Assembly (NCBI RefSeq): GCF_037893015.1
Contig: NC_133660.1
Coordinates: 280,141,067 to 280,205,066 of the forward strand
Source: Macrotis lagotis
Taxonomy: Eukaryota > Chordata > Mammalia > Peramelemorphia > Peramelidae
Direction: 5' to 3'
DNA: 64,000 nt
The position numbers and the translations under genes are program-made. A model generated the notes under the pieces. It searched no databases. It saw only the letters and a list, made by a program, of their open reading frames with translations, and was not told the DNA's origin. Below are positions 1 through 10,670 of the stretch, piece by piece; the first letter of the stretch is position 1; every line of letters begins with the position of its first letter.

Positions 1-825
1 TCTGGCAAACAGCTGGTGCCTAATAATTGCCCACTGGTGTATCAATTGATGACTCGATTAGACTAAATGCCAAAGGAAAAGATGATTTTTATTTAATGAA
101 GTGATTCCAGTCTCCCTGGGCAGCACTGCAACCCGAATCCCCATTTTAGAAGGAAAATGAGCAAACCATCTCTCAGGGGGCAGTATAGTGGCAAGGCCCT
201 GGGAAGCCAAAGAACAAATTTTTGCCCCAGCTCCCCCACTGACTTTCTGGCAGACCCTGGTCGACAGACATCTGTAAGATGAGGTGAGGGTGGGATAGTT
301 AGAAAGATGGTTCAAATCTCACCAATTGGAGAAGATCCAACTGACCTGAGCAGCCCCACTGGCCAGCCACAAGTCTGGCTTTCAAAGGTCAGAGGCCCTG
401 CAGTTTTCTGAGCAACAGAAGCTGACCAAACCCAGTCACTTCTCTGGGCATTGATCCTGCACCTCTAAATGGAGAGTCTTGTGGATGGCAGCTTACTGCC
501 TGCATCCATTGCCCAGGAGGAGATACCCAGATGCCCAAAGAATGCATTCTCTCTGGGGAGAGGAAAATGCTTTCTAGGCCATGACTGCAAACACATCCCA
601 TAAACAGCTAATCTGAGACCTCTTGGGCTTTGGAGTAAAGGCAGCCAAGTGGAGGTAGGGCCCCAGGCTGGCAGAGCTGAAGGTTGGCAAAGTGAGAAAG
701 TCAGAGTGGAAAGGTCATTAGAGGGAGGAGGTTGACATTCCCCAAGACCTTTCCATGACCAACTCATCCCAGGGGAGTGACGAACATCATGTATTCTCTA
801 ACACACACTTTACAAGAAGGTGAAC

Positions 826-830
<5 letters not shown>
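1..830. other. Unassigned non-coding sequence
   Basis: No recognisable repeat, exon or RNA gene is visible. The few short open frames have no protein-like composition and no consistent splice signals. Old decayed repeats cannot be excluded. Confidence 0.5.
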
Positions 831-889
<59 letters not shown>

Positions 890-949
890 CCTCTTTGTCT
901 TTGTCTCTCTGTCTCTGTCTCTGCTTCTCTCTCTCTGTGTCTTTCTCTC
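831..949. repeat. (CT)n microsatellite with imperfect tail
   Basis: A pure CT run of about 56 bases (831-886) is followed by interrupted CTTTGTCT/CTGTCT units to about 949. Open frames on both strands here encode only Leu-Ser or Arg-Glu repeats and are not genes. Confidence 0.97.
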
Positions 950-1003
950 CCACATCCCCCATGACTTTAGGCCTTGGATTGGGAGACAAAGTACTTTGGC
1001 AAC

Positions 1004-1118
1004 TTGAATGCCCTGCAATGAAGCTGCCCTGGAGCAACGCATAACTACTCCCTCCCTGGGGTCGGTGGGAGTAGCACCCCCTTCTAGGCTCCTTGTAAGC
1101 AAAGTTACCACGGGTCAA
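1004..1118 (+). repeat. 115-bp dispersed direct repeat, copy 1
   Basis: This copy runs from TTGAATGCCCTGCAATG to ACCACGGGTCAA. A second copy in the same orientation lies at 1775-1890. The two differ at about seven positions by eye, roughly 94% identity, and the flanks outside the unit do not match. I do not recognise the family. Confidence 0.85.
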
Positions 1119-1254
1119 CAGCACGATCTGAGAAAATGAATGTTAGCATGGGTTTCATTCAGAGAAGTTGAGGCTTCCTAGTCGTATCCCCTTACTCTTA
1201 TCTGACTATTCTAAGAATAGAGAATTTAGTTCTTGGGACCATAGTTAGGAAAAA

Positions 1255-1686
1255 TATTGGGGAGCTGGAGAAAGTCCAAAGGGAAGTAACAAGGGCGATG
1301 AAGGGCCTTGAGTCTAGGCCATATAAGGATCAGTTGAAAAAGTCAGGGATGTTGAGTCTAGAGAAGAGAAGATACAAGGATTCAAATATGGCAGACTTCA
1401 TCCTTTCATTCTGCTTGGTGCCAGAAAGTAGGGTTAGGAGCAATGAAAGTGGTAAGGAGACAATTGTAGCTTCCTCGCAGGAAAACTTTCCCAAAATCAG
1501 AGCTGTCCCAAAGTAGCGTGGACTTCCTCAAGTGGTAGTGAGCTCCCCATTTAGTGGAGATCACCAAGCAGAGGGTAGATGATGACTCTTTGTCAGACAG
1601 ATTGTAGAAAGAATCCTTCCTCAGGCATGGGTAGGGCTTGATACCTCTGAAAATGCTGCAGAATCTGAAAAATCTGGCATTCCATG
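1255..1686 (+). mobile_element. CR1/L3-type LINE fragment (end of ORF2 and 3' end)
   Basis: The + strand reads like the C-terminal tail of CR1-clade ORF2. A frame at 1298-1516 contains GLESRPYKDQLK and LSLEKRRYKD, matching the usual 'GLES.PYEDQLK...LSLEKRR' region. The remaining 3' part (TGGTAGTGAGCTCCCC, then TCAAGCAGAGG-like) is also typical. It lies between the two 115-bp repeats. It is a decayed, 5'-truncated remnant with no function expected. Confidence 0.75.
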
Positions 1687-1774
1687 GGAATGACCCAGAA
1701 TGAACCAGCTGTGGGCACCCTCCCTGTGTTAGCCTTCCCGGTCAGACTGGCCTCATGATCATTCCTATGGGTCA

Positions 1775-1890
1775 TTGAATTCCCTGCAATGAAGCTGCCC
1801 TGGAGCAACACATAAATTACTCCCTCCCTGGGGTCGGTGGGAGCAGTACCCCCTTCTAGGCTCCTTGTAAGCAAAGTTACCACAGGTCAA
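1775..1890 (+). repeat. 115-bp dispersed direct repeat, copy 2
   Basis: Direct repeat of 1004-1118 with one extra base and a few substitutions. It begins TTGAATTCCC and ends CACAGGTCAA. Each copy carries a short TTGA/TCAA inverted end. Confidence 0.85.
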
Positions 1891-1994
1891 TGACATGGGA
1901 GAGACTTGTCCATGGCAGAACTAAATTTCACTGAAATATGTCAAGATCCTACATGAATAATAACAGATAATTGTATGTAGCTTTAGCAAAGCAC

Positions 1995-2220
1995 CTGGTT
2001 CAGTGAATAGAACCTTGGACCTAGAGTCAGGAAAATCTGAGCTTAAATCCAGTCTCAGACACTTACCAGGGGTGGGACCCCAGACAAGACACTCAACCCT
2101 TGCCTGGTCGAGACTCCCTCCATTTTCTCCCGATAAAATGGGAATAATGATATTGAGGAGGGTTGTCAGGAGGATTAACTGAGATAATGTTTGCAAAAAT
2201 ACAGGTCCTGAAATGTTGAA
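1995..2220 (+). mobile_element. CORE-SINE (MIR/MAR1-like), sense
   Basis: It shows the tRNA-related head (AGAGTCAGGAAAATCTGAGC, then TTAAATCCAGTCTCAGACAC), a CORE-like middle (AAAATGGGAATAATGA) and a GAGATAATGTTTGCAAA 3' segment. It is diverged, so its family assignment is approximate. Confidence 0.75.
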
Positions 2221-2254
2221 GCAGCTTGCGGTTGCCATCTTTTGGCCCCCAAAT

Positions 2255-2484
2255 GATGAAGGGCCAGACCTGGAATCAGAAAGACTCATCTCCTTGAACT
2301 CTTGAACTCAAGTTCAAATCCAGCCTCAGATGCTTCCTCAACTGGGTGACCCTGGACAAGTCACTTCCCCTTGTTTAACTCAGTTTCCTCATCTGTAAAA
2401 TGGTCTTGAAAAGGAAATAGCAAACCCTAAATGAGAAAGCACTAAATGGGTCAGGGAGAATCAGACACAACTGAAAAATGACTG
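2255..2484 (+). mobile_element. MAR1-type marsupial SINE, sense
   Basis: The order is tRNA-like head (GTTCAAATCCAGCCTCAGA), 'CTCAGTTTCCTCATCTGTAA', then GGAAATAGCAAACCC and the characteristic end CAGACACAACTGAAAAATGA. The 3' end is what separates it from ordinary MIR. Confidence 0.85.
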
Positions 2485-2604
2485 TAGCCTATAAATGTTG
2501 GCCATTATTCACTGTACTATATCTCCAGCCCCCAGCTTGGCTCATAGTAGGAGCCATAGAAATCCTAATTCCTACCTTCCTTTCCTTTCTCTGATCCTGC
2601 CAAT

Positions 2605-2725
2605 GTCTATGAAATAGGTGCTCTTGTTAATCTCATTTTACAGTTGAGGAAACTGAGGCTCAGCGGGTTTAAGAGACTTGCCCAGGGTTACCAGCTAACA
2701 GGTGTCAGGCTGGATAAACCTGAGT
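2605..2725 (-). mobile_element. MIR fragment, antisense
   Basis: The antisense CORE signature 'TTTTACAGTTGAGGAAACTG' is followed by GAGACTTGCCCAGGGTTACC. Confidence 0.8.
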
Positions 2726-3054
2726 CTTCCTGAAGTCACCCTGCCCCCCTCCACCACCCATAAGAAAACCCGGCCCCATTTTTGTGGTGTCCCAGTTTTA
2801 CAGACTGGCCAGGGTTGGCTCTCAGACTGTGTCTTCATATTCCATAGTAGTGACCAAAGGGCATTAAAGTCATTCATGGCCATACTGATGGCTCCTCAGC
2901 TGAGAGGAGTCCAGACAATGGACATTCAAAGTCCTTGGCCTAACAAAGACAAGAGTTGGGAGCTGGGGGATGTAGAGAGCCCTGACTTGTCTTCAGGGGA
3001 GGGGTTCTCTTTTCGGTACTTTGAGGGGTGTGGGGGGAAATACCCATTGTTGTG

Positions 3055-3190
3055 GGAATTAGGGAGCTGGGTTCTAATCCCAACCTCACCACTAATTTTC
3101 TGGGTGTCTTTGGACAGATGACTTGTCCTCTCCCAGTCTTGACTTCTTTCTCTGTCTCGGGGGAACAATCAGCCTTGGTCCGTCTAGCAC
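3055..3190 (+). mobile_element. MIR-like fragment, sense
   Basis: 'GAGCTGGGTTCTAATCCCAA', then a CTCACC..TTTTCTGGGTGTCTTTGGACA stretch and TTCTCTGTCTC, resembles the MIR head and middle. It is diverged. Confidence 0.5.
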
Positions 3191-3824
3191 GCAGTGCTCT
3201 CCTGGACAGCAACAACAGAATGGAAGTTGCTTGAGGACTGGACAGTTTCCTCTTTGTGGGGTTATGTCAGCACACAGGCCAGGACCTGAAGTCACGGGCA
3301 TTCGGTAGACATTTATAGAATGAAGCTGAATTGAGAAAATCAATGTGCAAACATCTGCTGGTCTAGATGGACAGGCCCAAGCTGGATCCAGGCTGGCGGC
3401 CAAGCCAACATTTCTTCTTCCACAGGAACTTGAACTCAGTCACATTCCTGGAAGTGGTGGCACCAGGACAGTCTGTTCTTGAGGGGATCATTCTCTTGAT
3501 CCATGGGATCAAGAGTTGGTTTCCCAATGTAAAGATTGGGAGGTGGGGGAAGGGAAGCAAGAATGGGGGGAAATTGTAAAATACAAAATAAAATCTTTCT
3601 TTTAAAAAACAAGAGTCGGTTTCCCAGACAGGAAGAGGTTGGGGATGCCTGGTTACTTCCCCATTGATATTCTCCAAAGGGATCCAGTGCCCAGCCATCT
3701 TCAAGTAAAATGGGACTTGGCGTGTCAGTGGCTGTTGGCACACCAACCACCATCTCTGTTTGGTCATTGCCTTAAGTCTTCCTAGCATCTGAGCCTTCAC
3801 ATTTGCATATCAGAAGTTTCTTCA

Positions 3825-3999
3825 GGGGCGGCTAGGTGGCACAGTGGATAAAGCACCGGCCCTGGAGTCAGGAGGACCTGGGTTTGAATCCGGTCTCAAA
3901 CACCTAATAATCACCTAGCTGTGTGGCCTTGGGCAAGCCACTTAACCCCATTTGCCTTGCAAAAACCTAAAAAACAAAAAAACAAAACAAAAAAAAAAA
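3825..3999 (+). mobile_element. WSINE1-type SINE, full length, with TSD
   Basis: It has the complete head GGGGCGGCTAGGTGGCACAG, the box-B-like GGTTTGAATCC, 'ACCTAGCTGTGTGGCCTTGG' and an end TTGCCTTGCAAAAACC with an A-rich tail. A perfect 13-bp TSD, AGAAGTTTCTTCA, flanks it at 3812-3824 and 4000-4012. It is therefore an intact, fairly young L1-mobilised insertion. Confidence 0.95.
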
Positions 4000-4209
4000 A
4001 GAAGTTTCTTCAAATATAAAACAGGCTATTAATTGTTGACCTGCCTCCCTCCTAATGATGCTGTTCGAATGTGGCCTGAAAGGCTCAGTGGCATCTCGCA
4101 TCTTTACTTCAGTGGTTCATAATTTCATAATTTCATTCAATGAGCAGATTGGAGTTCCTCTGAGTACATGGCCTTCCCAGACTGTCATGGTGGAAAGAGC
4201 TAATGTCTA

Positions 4210-4217
4210 TACACACA

Positions 4218-4262
<45 letters not shown>

Positions 4263-4275
4263 CACACACGCCACA
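4210..4275. repeat. (CA)n microsatellite
   Basis: About 60 bases of CA units with one T interruption and a degenerate GCCACACACGCCACA end. Confidence 0.97.
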
Positions 4276-5409
4276 TGCAGAGAGTCCACCTGGCACCTGG
4301 ACATGAATCTCTATGAATGTAGCATCACTGGCCCTTGGATGACAGCCAAGCCCGCCATCAAGGCCTTTCCAGGTTGGTGGGATCTGCCAGAAGGAACGGC
4401 CCACTAGGACAGCCTTTTAGAGCCAGGAGCACCACTTCTCCCCTGGAAGGAAAAATTATTATAATTTTATGAATGAAAAGTGTCTCTCCCCTGCTTTCAT
4501 CTCTCCTCCTGTTATCCTTCCTTTCTCCAGCCATTTACTTTCCTCTCCTTAGCCCCTAGCCCTCATTTCCTCCCCTCTATCTCTTTCCCATCTATTCTCC
4601 TGCTCCCTTCACCTCCAACTCTCTCCCAAGCATGGAAATGACAACAAGCTGCTATCTGTACCCAAAGACATCCTGTATTTATCCTGGTTACTCCTTTTTT
4701 TTGTCCAGAAAGAGAATATTCTAGAAATATTGTCCCCAGACAGCAGCATCTCTTTAGGAAAGAGGATCTGGGTGAGTGTCCAGTCTGGACAGACCCTAAA
4801 GATAAGAAAGGTCACAAATCCTATGGGACTGTGGTGGAGCTGTGGCAGGACCCTGGGGGGGCCATGGCTAGTCCCAGTCCAGCTCCTGCTCCTGACTGGT
4901 GTTGATTTGGTTGTGTCCTTGACTGTTTACACAGAGAGACAACAACAATCACAGCCCTTCCGCAGCCGCACACGTATCGAGGCTTTCTGAATGATTTCCT
5001 GTTTGGCCCAGGGTGGCTGAGGTGTGTGGGGGGGAAACCAGGGGGAGAAGCGAAGAGAAGGGAAAGCATCTCATGAGGTTAGAGAGGAGACCATGGGGAG
5101 GAGGACCACAGGGAGAGCTAGAAGACCCCGGCTCATGGCTAGCTCCAGCCCATGGCTAGGACCCCTGCAAGGGCTTGCCTGCTCAGTGCCTCAGTTTCCT
5201 TCTCTGTAAAAATGCGAGTGAGGCCACTCCCCCTGTCCATGGCTCATGTCCGGTGTGGTGATGAGGTTCAAATGAGTAGGGGAAGCACTTCAGCCTTCCC
5301 TGTGTGTAAGTGCTAATAACTGCATGTGTTCAGATAGGAAATACTATAAATTATTCAATACACAAAACCATCGAGCGATGGGGCAGGGGCTCCCTAACAA
5401 CAGCCTCAA
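4276..5409. other. Unassigned sequence, pyrimidine-rich in part
   Basis: 4480-4620 is a C/T-rich stretch. The rest has no recognisable element or exon. Short open frames lack support. Confidence 0.45.
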
Positions 5410-5545
5410 GCTGGGAGAGACCTTGAAGGCTATGGAGTACAGATGTCCTTTTACAGATGAGGAAAATGAGACCCAAGGGCCTTTAGGGACTTACCCAAGG
5501 TCATTCTCAGAGGAGAATACAGGTTTAATTCTAGCTTCAGATTGT
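5410..5545 (-). mobile_element. MIR-like fragment, antisense
   Basis: 'CTTTTACAGATGAGGAAAAT' followed by GGGACTTACCCAAGGTC is the usual antisense MIR core. Confidence 0.7.
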
Positions 5546-5559
5546 CCACTGGGCCTCGC

Positions 5560-5915
5560 AGCCTCCCTCATCTTGCCATTTAAAGTTCACTTGAGTCCAA
5601 GCTGCCCAGAATCATTTCCCACAACTGTGCATACAACCAAGCTAGCCAAGCCCATCTCCCACCTCTGGACCTTTGCCAGAAAAGCATTTTCTCCTCACCT
5701 CAGTTTCTTGGAGTCTCTGGCCTCCCTTCAAGGCTCACCTTGCCACCTCTTATGGGAAACCCTTCTTGACCCCTGGGAGGGTTGGTGCTGTCTCCCTCCT
5801 CAAATGACCTTTTTTTTCCTTTATCTGTTCCCAGGTGCTATACATTCTGAAGAAGGGAAGCTTCCCGAGGGTGGGGAGTTTATCCCGCTTCAGTGTCTGG
5901 CACCTTCTAGGTCTG
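5560..5915 (+). mobile_element. L2 LINE 3' end, sense
   Basis: L2 landmarks appear in order: CCACCTCTGGACCTTTGCC, TTCAAGGCTCACCTTGCCAC, GGGAAACCCTTCTTGACC, then a degenerate 'GAAGGGAAGCTTCCCGAGGG' (usual form: AAGCTCCTTGAGGG) and GTGTCTGGCACCTT. The 211-residue open frame at 5324-5959 is built from this L2, a MIR and the next SINE and is not a gene. Confidence 0.75.
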
Positions 5916-5932
5916 GTCAGCAGGGGCCTCTT

Positions 5933-6066
5933 TTTAAAATTTTTTTTATTTTTATTTAAGGCAATGGAGTTAAGTGGCTTTCCCAAGGCCACGCAACTAG
6001 GTAATTATTAAGTGTCTGAGGTTGAATTTGAACTCTAGGCTATCCACTGCACCACCTAGCCGGCCC
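5933..6066 (-). mobile_element. WSINE1-type SINE, antisense, with TSD
   Basis: The A-tail appears as a T-rich start, then 'AAGGCAATGGAGTTAAGTGG' and ACCACCTAGCCGGCCC at the head. A 12-bp TSD, CAGGGGCCTCTT, lies at 5921-5932 and 6069-6080. Confidence 0.92.
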
Positions 6067-6189
6067 AACAGGGGCCTCTTGATGTGAACTAATGCAGACC
6101 CAAGAAAGCAAGATGCCAACGAAGCACAACACTAAGAAATGGAACTGGATGTTTTCATTTGGAAATGAATATGAAAGCAAAAGATGTCT

Positions 6190-6410
6190 GAACCCAATGG
6201 AAACTTTACAGAAATCATCTCATCTGAGCCCCCCTAACATCCCCCAGAAATATTAAGGAAATAGTCATTTCCATTTGAAAAATGAGGAAGCTGAGTCTCT
6301 GAGGGGTGGAGAACTCCTCCCCAGGTCATCCAGCAAGTGAGTAGCCAAGCCCAGATCCTTGGACTCCAGGCCCCTTGTGATGCCAAGCCCCTTCTCTAGT
6401 CCCTTCAGCA
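6190..6410 (-). mobile_element. MIR fragment, antisense
   Basis: 'TTTGAAAAATGAGGAAGCTG', then CCCAGGTCATCCAGCAAGTGA, matches the MIR core in reverse. Confidence 0.65.
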
Positions 6411-6439
6411 GTCAGACTGGCAAGACCCACCAAGTATCC

Positions 6440-6560
6440 TGCTAGATTATCCCCAGGAGACTGAGGCACAGAGAAGTTAATCTCTGTCTCCTGACCATGA
6501 TCACACAGCCACAAGCATCTGAGGTGGAATTTGCACCCACATCCTTTTGTCCAATGGAAC
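6440..6560 (-). mobile_element. MIR fragment, antisense
   Basis: 'GACTGAGGCACAGAGAAGTT', ATCACACAGCCACAAGC and GGTGGAATTTGCACCCAC match antisense MIR. Confidence 0.7.
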
Positions 6561-8379
6561 TGAATTAGTAGCTGCTGTACTTGAAGGAAGGGGAACTAGG
6601 GAGCCAGATGACACAAATCCCCCCTTTCCCTTATGTATATTCAGCAGGCTGCTCCCCCCAGGATTTGGGTTTATTTCTTTGGGGAAGTCAAAGAGGCAGC
6701 AGGAAGCCCCAGAACCGATGGACAGGCCTTGTGTTAGTGGAAACTATTCCCTCTTTTCTCGTAGCCCTCATCCCTGAGGTTTGGTGTTGGGGGCACCCAG
6801 GACTCAAGAGCAGCCCCAGGAGCCAGGCCCTTTCTAGAAGAGAGACAACTCCCTCAGGGAAGTGGGGTAGGGGATGGCTTTCACATTCCTTGTCTAGGGT
6901 CTTAAAGGATGCCAGACCAAGGACCAGCGACTACGGTTTTACCCAACCTCACCTCAGGCAGCACCAGAAATGAGAGAGGCCAAGCCAGGGTCACTTGATT
7001 GAGGGGAAATTGTGAGTGACATTTTTCAAGTCTGGCTCTCCAGAGACTTTTTCCAGCAGTCTGGAGGCCACCTTGAAGGCAGGGCCTGGCCTCAGGAGCA
7101 TGGCCTGGGGGCGGGGGGGATGATTATGGAAAGACCCTCTCCATCTAGCCTTCCTACCCTGTAACTCTGAGGAGCTGTAGGACAGATGGGAGGAGGAGAG
7201 GTGACCCCTGAACTGGGCATCCTGACCCCACAGACCCTGGACCTGCCCACTCCCCCCCCTTGTCTCACAGCTCTACCAAATGTTAGATAAAGGCAGAGAT
7301 CTCCTGAAGTAACTGGTCTCAGTTTCCTCCTCTGGTAAGTGAAGGCTGATTGGTCACTAAGTTTTCTTCAAGGTTAAGGAAGACGATATGAATGATGATC
7401 GGGTTGATAAACTATATTGTCTTTTGGAATGGCCGATGCCAGCTCAAGTCAAGACTGATGAGCCACTGAGAAAGTACCATGTTTGCCTAGGTCTGATGGA
7501 GGCAGCCAATTTTGCCTATGAGGAGATGGGTGTCAGGGCTGGGGACCAGCCCAGGAAAGAGAACCAAAGAGTGAGACTGAGTGGGCGAGAACAAGGAAGG
7601 CTGTGCCCATGAGATGATGGGAGCATCAGAGAACTGGCACCAGCTGGGCAGAGGAGAGCTGGGCTGACCCCCCAGTCCTGATCACCAAGGGGCAGCCTCC
7701 GCCCAGGTCAGTCTAGAACTAGGACTGTCCTCAGTAGTCTCCCTGACCCCTTCCAGCCAGCCTCTGCTGAGCGCCCCCCCCATCTCCCCCAGGTCTCTAC
7801 TTCCCTGGGCAGGGAATTTCCCAGCCTGCGGCTCCTTGCATCCTGGAGCCCAAGATCACCTCCTCAGCTGTTTCCTCATCACCCTGCTGGGCGCCGGGAG
7901 TGCATCCCGCATCCTGCGCATCCCGCCCTTGCCCTGAGGCTCACACCTTCTCCTCGGGCTGAGCCCAGGCTGGTCACCTTTTAGGAGACCCAATAGCACC
8001 ACCTACAGGCTAATGGTGGAACTGGGGAAGAAGTTGCAGGGCTGGTCAAGGGCCCCAGGATGCTGAGCCCCCTGTGTTCTAGGGGTCCTCCCTGGCTGAG
8101 CCAGGGTCACCTCCACCACTGACCCCTTCTCCAGTGCCATCCTCCCCAGGTCATGGCTCCAATGCTGGTTAGTGGGAGGCAGAGAGAGGACCTGGGAAGG
8201 CCGATGCAAGTCCCAGATGTGGCTCTTAGAAAGAAGACATCTCCTTTTGGGGCTGGTTTGGGGCTTGGTGGATGAAGTAGGGGAGACCAGGGAATTCCCC
8301 CCTGGACAGATGAGTCTCTGAGAGGAAGAAGAGCCAAGCTGCATCTGGGGCTGACTTCCAAGCCAGGGCTGCTGGTTGA
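6561..8379. other. Unassigned sequence
   Basis: No repeat or exon is recognised. A short CpG-containing stretch (about 7880-7970, GGGCGCCGGGAG...CATCCCGCATCCTGCG) stands out locally but is too small for a CpG island. Open frames are short and not protein-like. Confidence 0.45.
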
Positions 8380-8535
8380 CTTTGGGTCTGGGTTCTGTCC
8401 CCCACCTTCTGTTAGGTCTCTGTGTGGCCTCAGACAAGTCCCTTCCCCTTCCTGCCTCAGTTTCCTCCTACAGAAAATGAGTGAGTTCACCTAAACAAGG
8501 TCTAAGTTCCCTCCAGTCCTAAATCCTATGGACCC
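8380..8535 (+). mobile_element. MIR fragment, sense
   Basis: 'TCTGTGTGGCCTCAGACAAG', TGCCTCAGTTTCCTCC and AAGTTCCCTCCAGTCCTAAA follow the MIR order. Confidence 0.75.
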
Positions 8536-8799
8536 AAATGGTCAGATTTATTCATCTCTGAGAACCTTGGTTTTCTCCTCAGTAAAACAGAGATAACTAG
8601 GGTAAACACAACAAGAGATCTCACGGCCGCGCTGGCTACTTAATGAGCAGTGCACAGGCACGGTGCACCTAGGCTGCAGAGACCAAGAACAGAGCGGTGG
8701 CTGCCTTCAAGGGATCATTGGGCTCCCAGAGGGGGCGGGGGCACACTCTGGGTATGAACAAATAAGTGCCATATCTCTGCAGAGAAACAGAAGGTAAAT

Positions 8800-8952
8800 T
8801 TGAGAGAGACAGAGATAGAGAGATGGAGGCAGATAGAAAGATAGAGCCAGACAAAGATAGATAACAGGAGAGAAAGAGAAAAAGAGGCAAGCAGAAAGAT
8901 AGAGCCAGAAAAACAAAGAGAAACACAGAAAAAAAGCAGAGAGAGAGAAAGT

Positions 8953-9000
<48 letters not shown>

Positions 9001-9005
9001 GAGTG
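8800..9005. repeat. (GA)n-rich microsatellite
   Basis: Interrupted GAGA/GATAGA/CAGAGA units become a nearly pure GA run at about 8953-9003. The antisense 165-residue open frame across it encodes Ser-Leu repeats and is spurious. Confidence 0.95.
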
Positions 9006-9095
9006 AAAGTTAGTTCTTGTGTCACAGGCAGTTCCCCAGTTTTGCTTTGAAAGAAGCTGGGGGTCCTAGAAGGTGGAGCAGGGCATTCTAGACAT

Positions 9096-9121
9096 GGGGC
9101 GGGGGGGGGGGGGGGGGGGGG
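9096..9121. repeat. Poly-G tract
   Basis: GGGG, one C, then 21 consecutive G. It is a possible G-quadruplex and a site where assembly length errors are likely. Confidence 0.9.
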
Positions 9122-9769
9122 AATCTTCCAGAGAAACGAAAGCCAGGGATGGAGTATCTTTTGCAAGGAACAGTCAACAGGTCGGCCAGATTAGATCTGT
9201 GCTTTCATAAGAAAGGGAGGGGATCACAGCTCCTCCCCACCCCTTGATACACAACTCCATCACAAAATGGAGATAGTTCTGCTAAACTGACAGATTTATG
9301 CCCAACTGTCTCATTAAGATAATACAAATCTTCTCATTATAGCAAACTCAGAGATTATTCTGCCCAAGGGTAATGAGGGGAATCACCCCCTGGAAATCAG
9401 ACTAGGTGGGGCTCTCCTTCAGACTGGCATCTACCTCTGCCCCCCAGCAGGAAGCCTTTCTCCTTAGCAAAATCCACCAGATAGAGGCAATATTTTAATC
9501 CAGTTCTCCACTGTTTCTCAGTTCAATCCTCAAGGTCACTCCAGGGGAGTCCATGAGGCACTTATCTCAAGAGTTCCATCTCTTAAGGACTTGAGGTTTT
9601 CTTGCACCAACCTAAGCTTCCTTCACGTAGATGCCACAGTCATTTCCCCAATACACAATTCCCATCATCTTCCTCCCACCTTCTGAACTTTTCTGTAGTT
9701 CCCTTGTTCCTCACATACTCTGCAGTCTGATATTAGGACCCTTCACTATAGTCTCAAATGACCCATTAC

Positions 9770-9900
9770 CCAGAGATATGGGAGAATTGGCACTGAGTGG
9801 GAGTCAGAAGACCAGTCTGTTGTCCACTCTTCTGCTTACTGACTGTGAGTCCTTAGAAAAGTCACTTGTCAACCTCTTTTTTAAAAAAGGAGCTAGGTCT
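9770..9900 (+). mobile_element. MIR-like fragment, sense
   Basis: 'GAGTCAGAAGACCAGTCTGT', then ACTGACTGTGAGTCCTTAG and AAGTCACTTG, resembles the MIR head. Confidence 0.65.
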
Positions 9901-9934
9901 AACATTGTGTGATTATTTTAAATAAATGCTTGTG

Positions 9935-10525
9935 CAGTTGAGAATCATGCTAAGAAAGTGATGAAAATGTCCATCCCTTTGACCCAGAAATCCCCTTGCA
10001 AAGTACAAGGATAAAAAGAAAGTCTTCGAAATATTTCTTTTTATAGGAAAGAAAGCCATACACAATGATTGGTGAATGGCTGGACAAGCTGAAGCATATG
10101 AAAGTAATTCAACAGAACTGTCCTTTAGAAAATAATGGAGAGAATGAATAGAAAGAATACTGGAAAGGCATGGCAACAGATGCAAAGGGAGCAAGTAGAA
10201 CTAGGAAAACAATATTCACGGTGACTGACAATGTACATGGAAAGAAAAACAACAAAACAATATAGACTTAATACTGCGAAATTCTAACAGCTCCAAAGAG
10301 ATTTAAGAATGAACTTTATTCCTGCTTTGCAAAAGATGGGAGTCTTTTGAAATGAAATACTACATAAAATTTCATGCTTGTTTGATATGTTGGCATTTGG
10401 TGTTTGATAAGTTCAGAATTTTTCTTAAAAAAAGAAAAGTTATTCTTTGTTTTAAGGGATGGCTGTCAGGGAGATGGGGCTGGGGAAGGGGGAGAAATGT
10501 GCACCAAGAAAGGTGAGTAAAATGA
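9935..10525 (+). mobile_element. Old L1 3' end (end of ORF2 plus 3' UTR), sense
   Basis: It contains the L1 ORF2-end segment (CCCTTTGACCCAGAAATCCC, then TTGGTGAATGGCTGGACAAG and AAAACAATATTCACGGTGAC). A 3' UTR follows, with TTGCAAAAGATGGGAG and TTTTAAGGGATGGCTGTC. This 3' UTR type differs from those at 15240 and 25335. It is 5'-truncated and full of stops. Confidence 0.75.
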
Positions 10526-10544
10526 TAAACATTTATAAAGTACC

Positions 10545-10670
10545 TACTATGTAACTTGGGGCAAAGCTTTTCCCCTTTATGGGTCTCCTCTCTGAAATGA
10601 AGGCCTTGATCTGGAAGGTAACCTCTAAGGTCCCTCCCTTCCCTCTCTGGGGTCTGTGATTAGTTTATAA
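10545..10670 (+). mobile_element. MIR 3' fragment, sense
   Basis: 'CTTGGGGCAAAGCTTTTCCC', AAATGAAGGCCTTGATCTGG and CTCTAAGGTCCCTCCC match the MIR tail. Confidence 0.7.

Noticed and set aside
5324..5959. 211-residue + open frame
   Set aside because: It is made of a MIR fragment, an L2 3' end and the start of a WSINE1; there is no independent protein signal.
8669..9166. 165-residue antisense open frame, Leu-Ser rich, resembling a membrane protein
   Set aside because: It is the reverse of the GA array and the poly-G tract.
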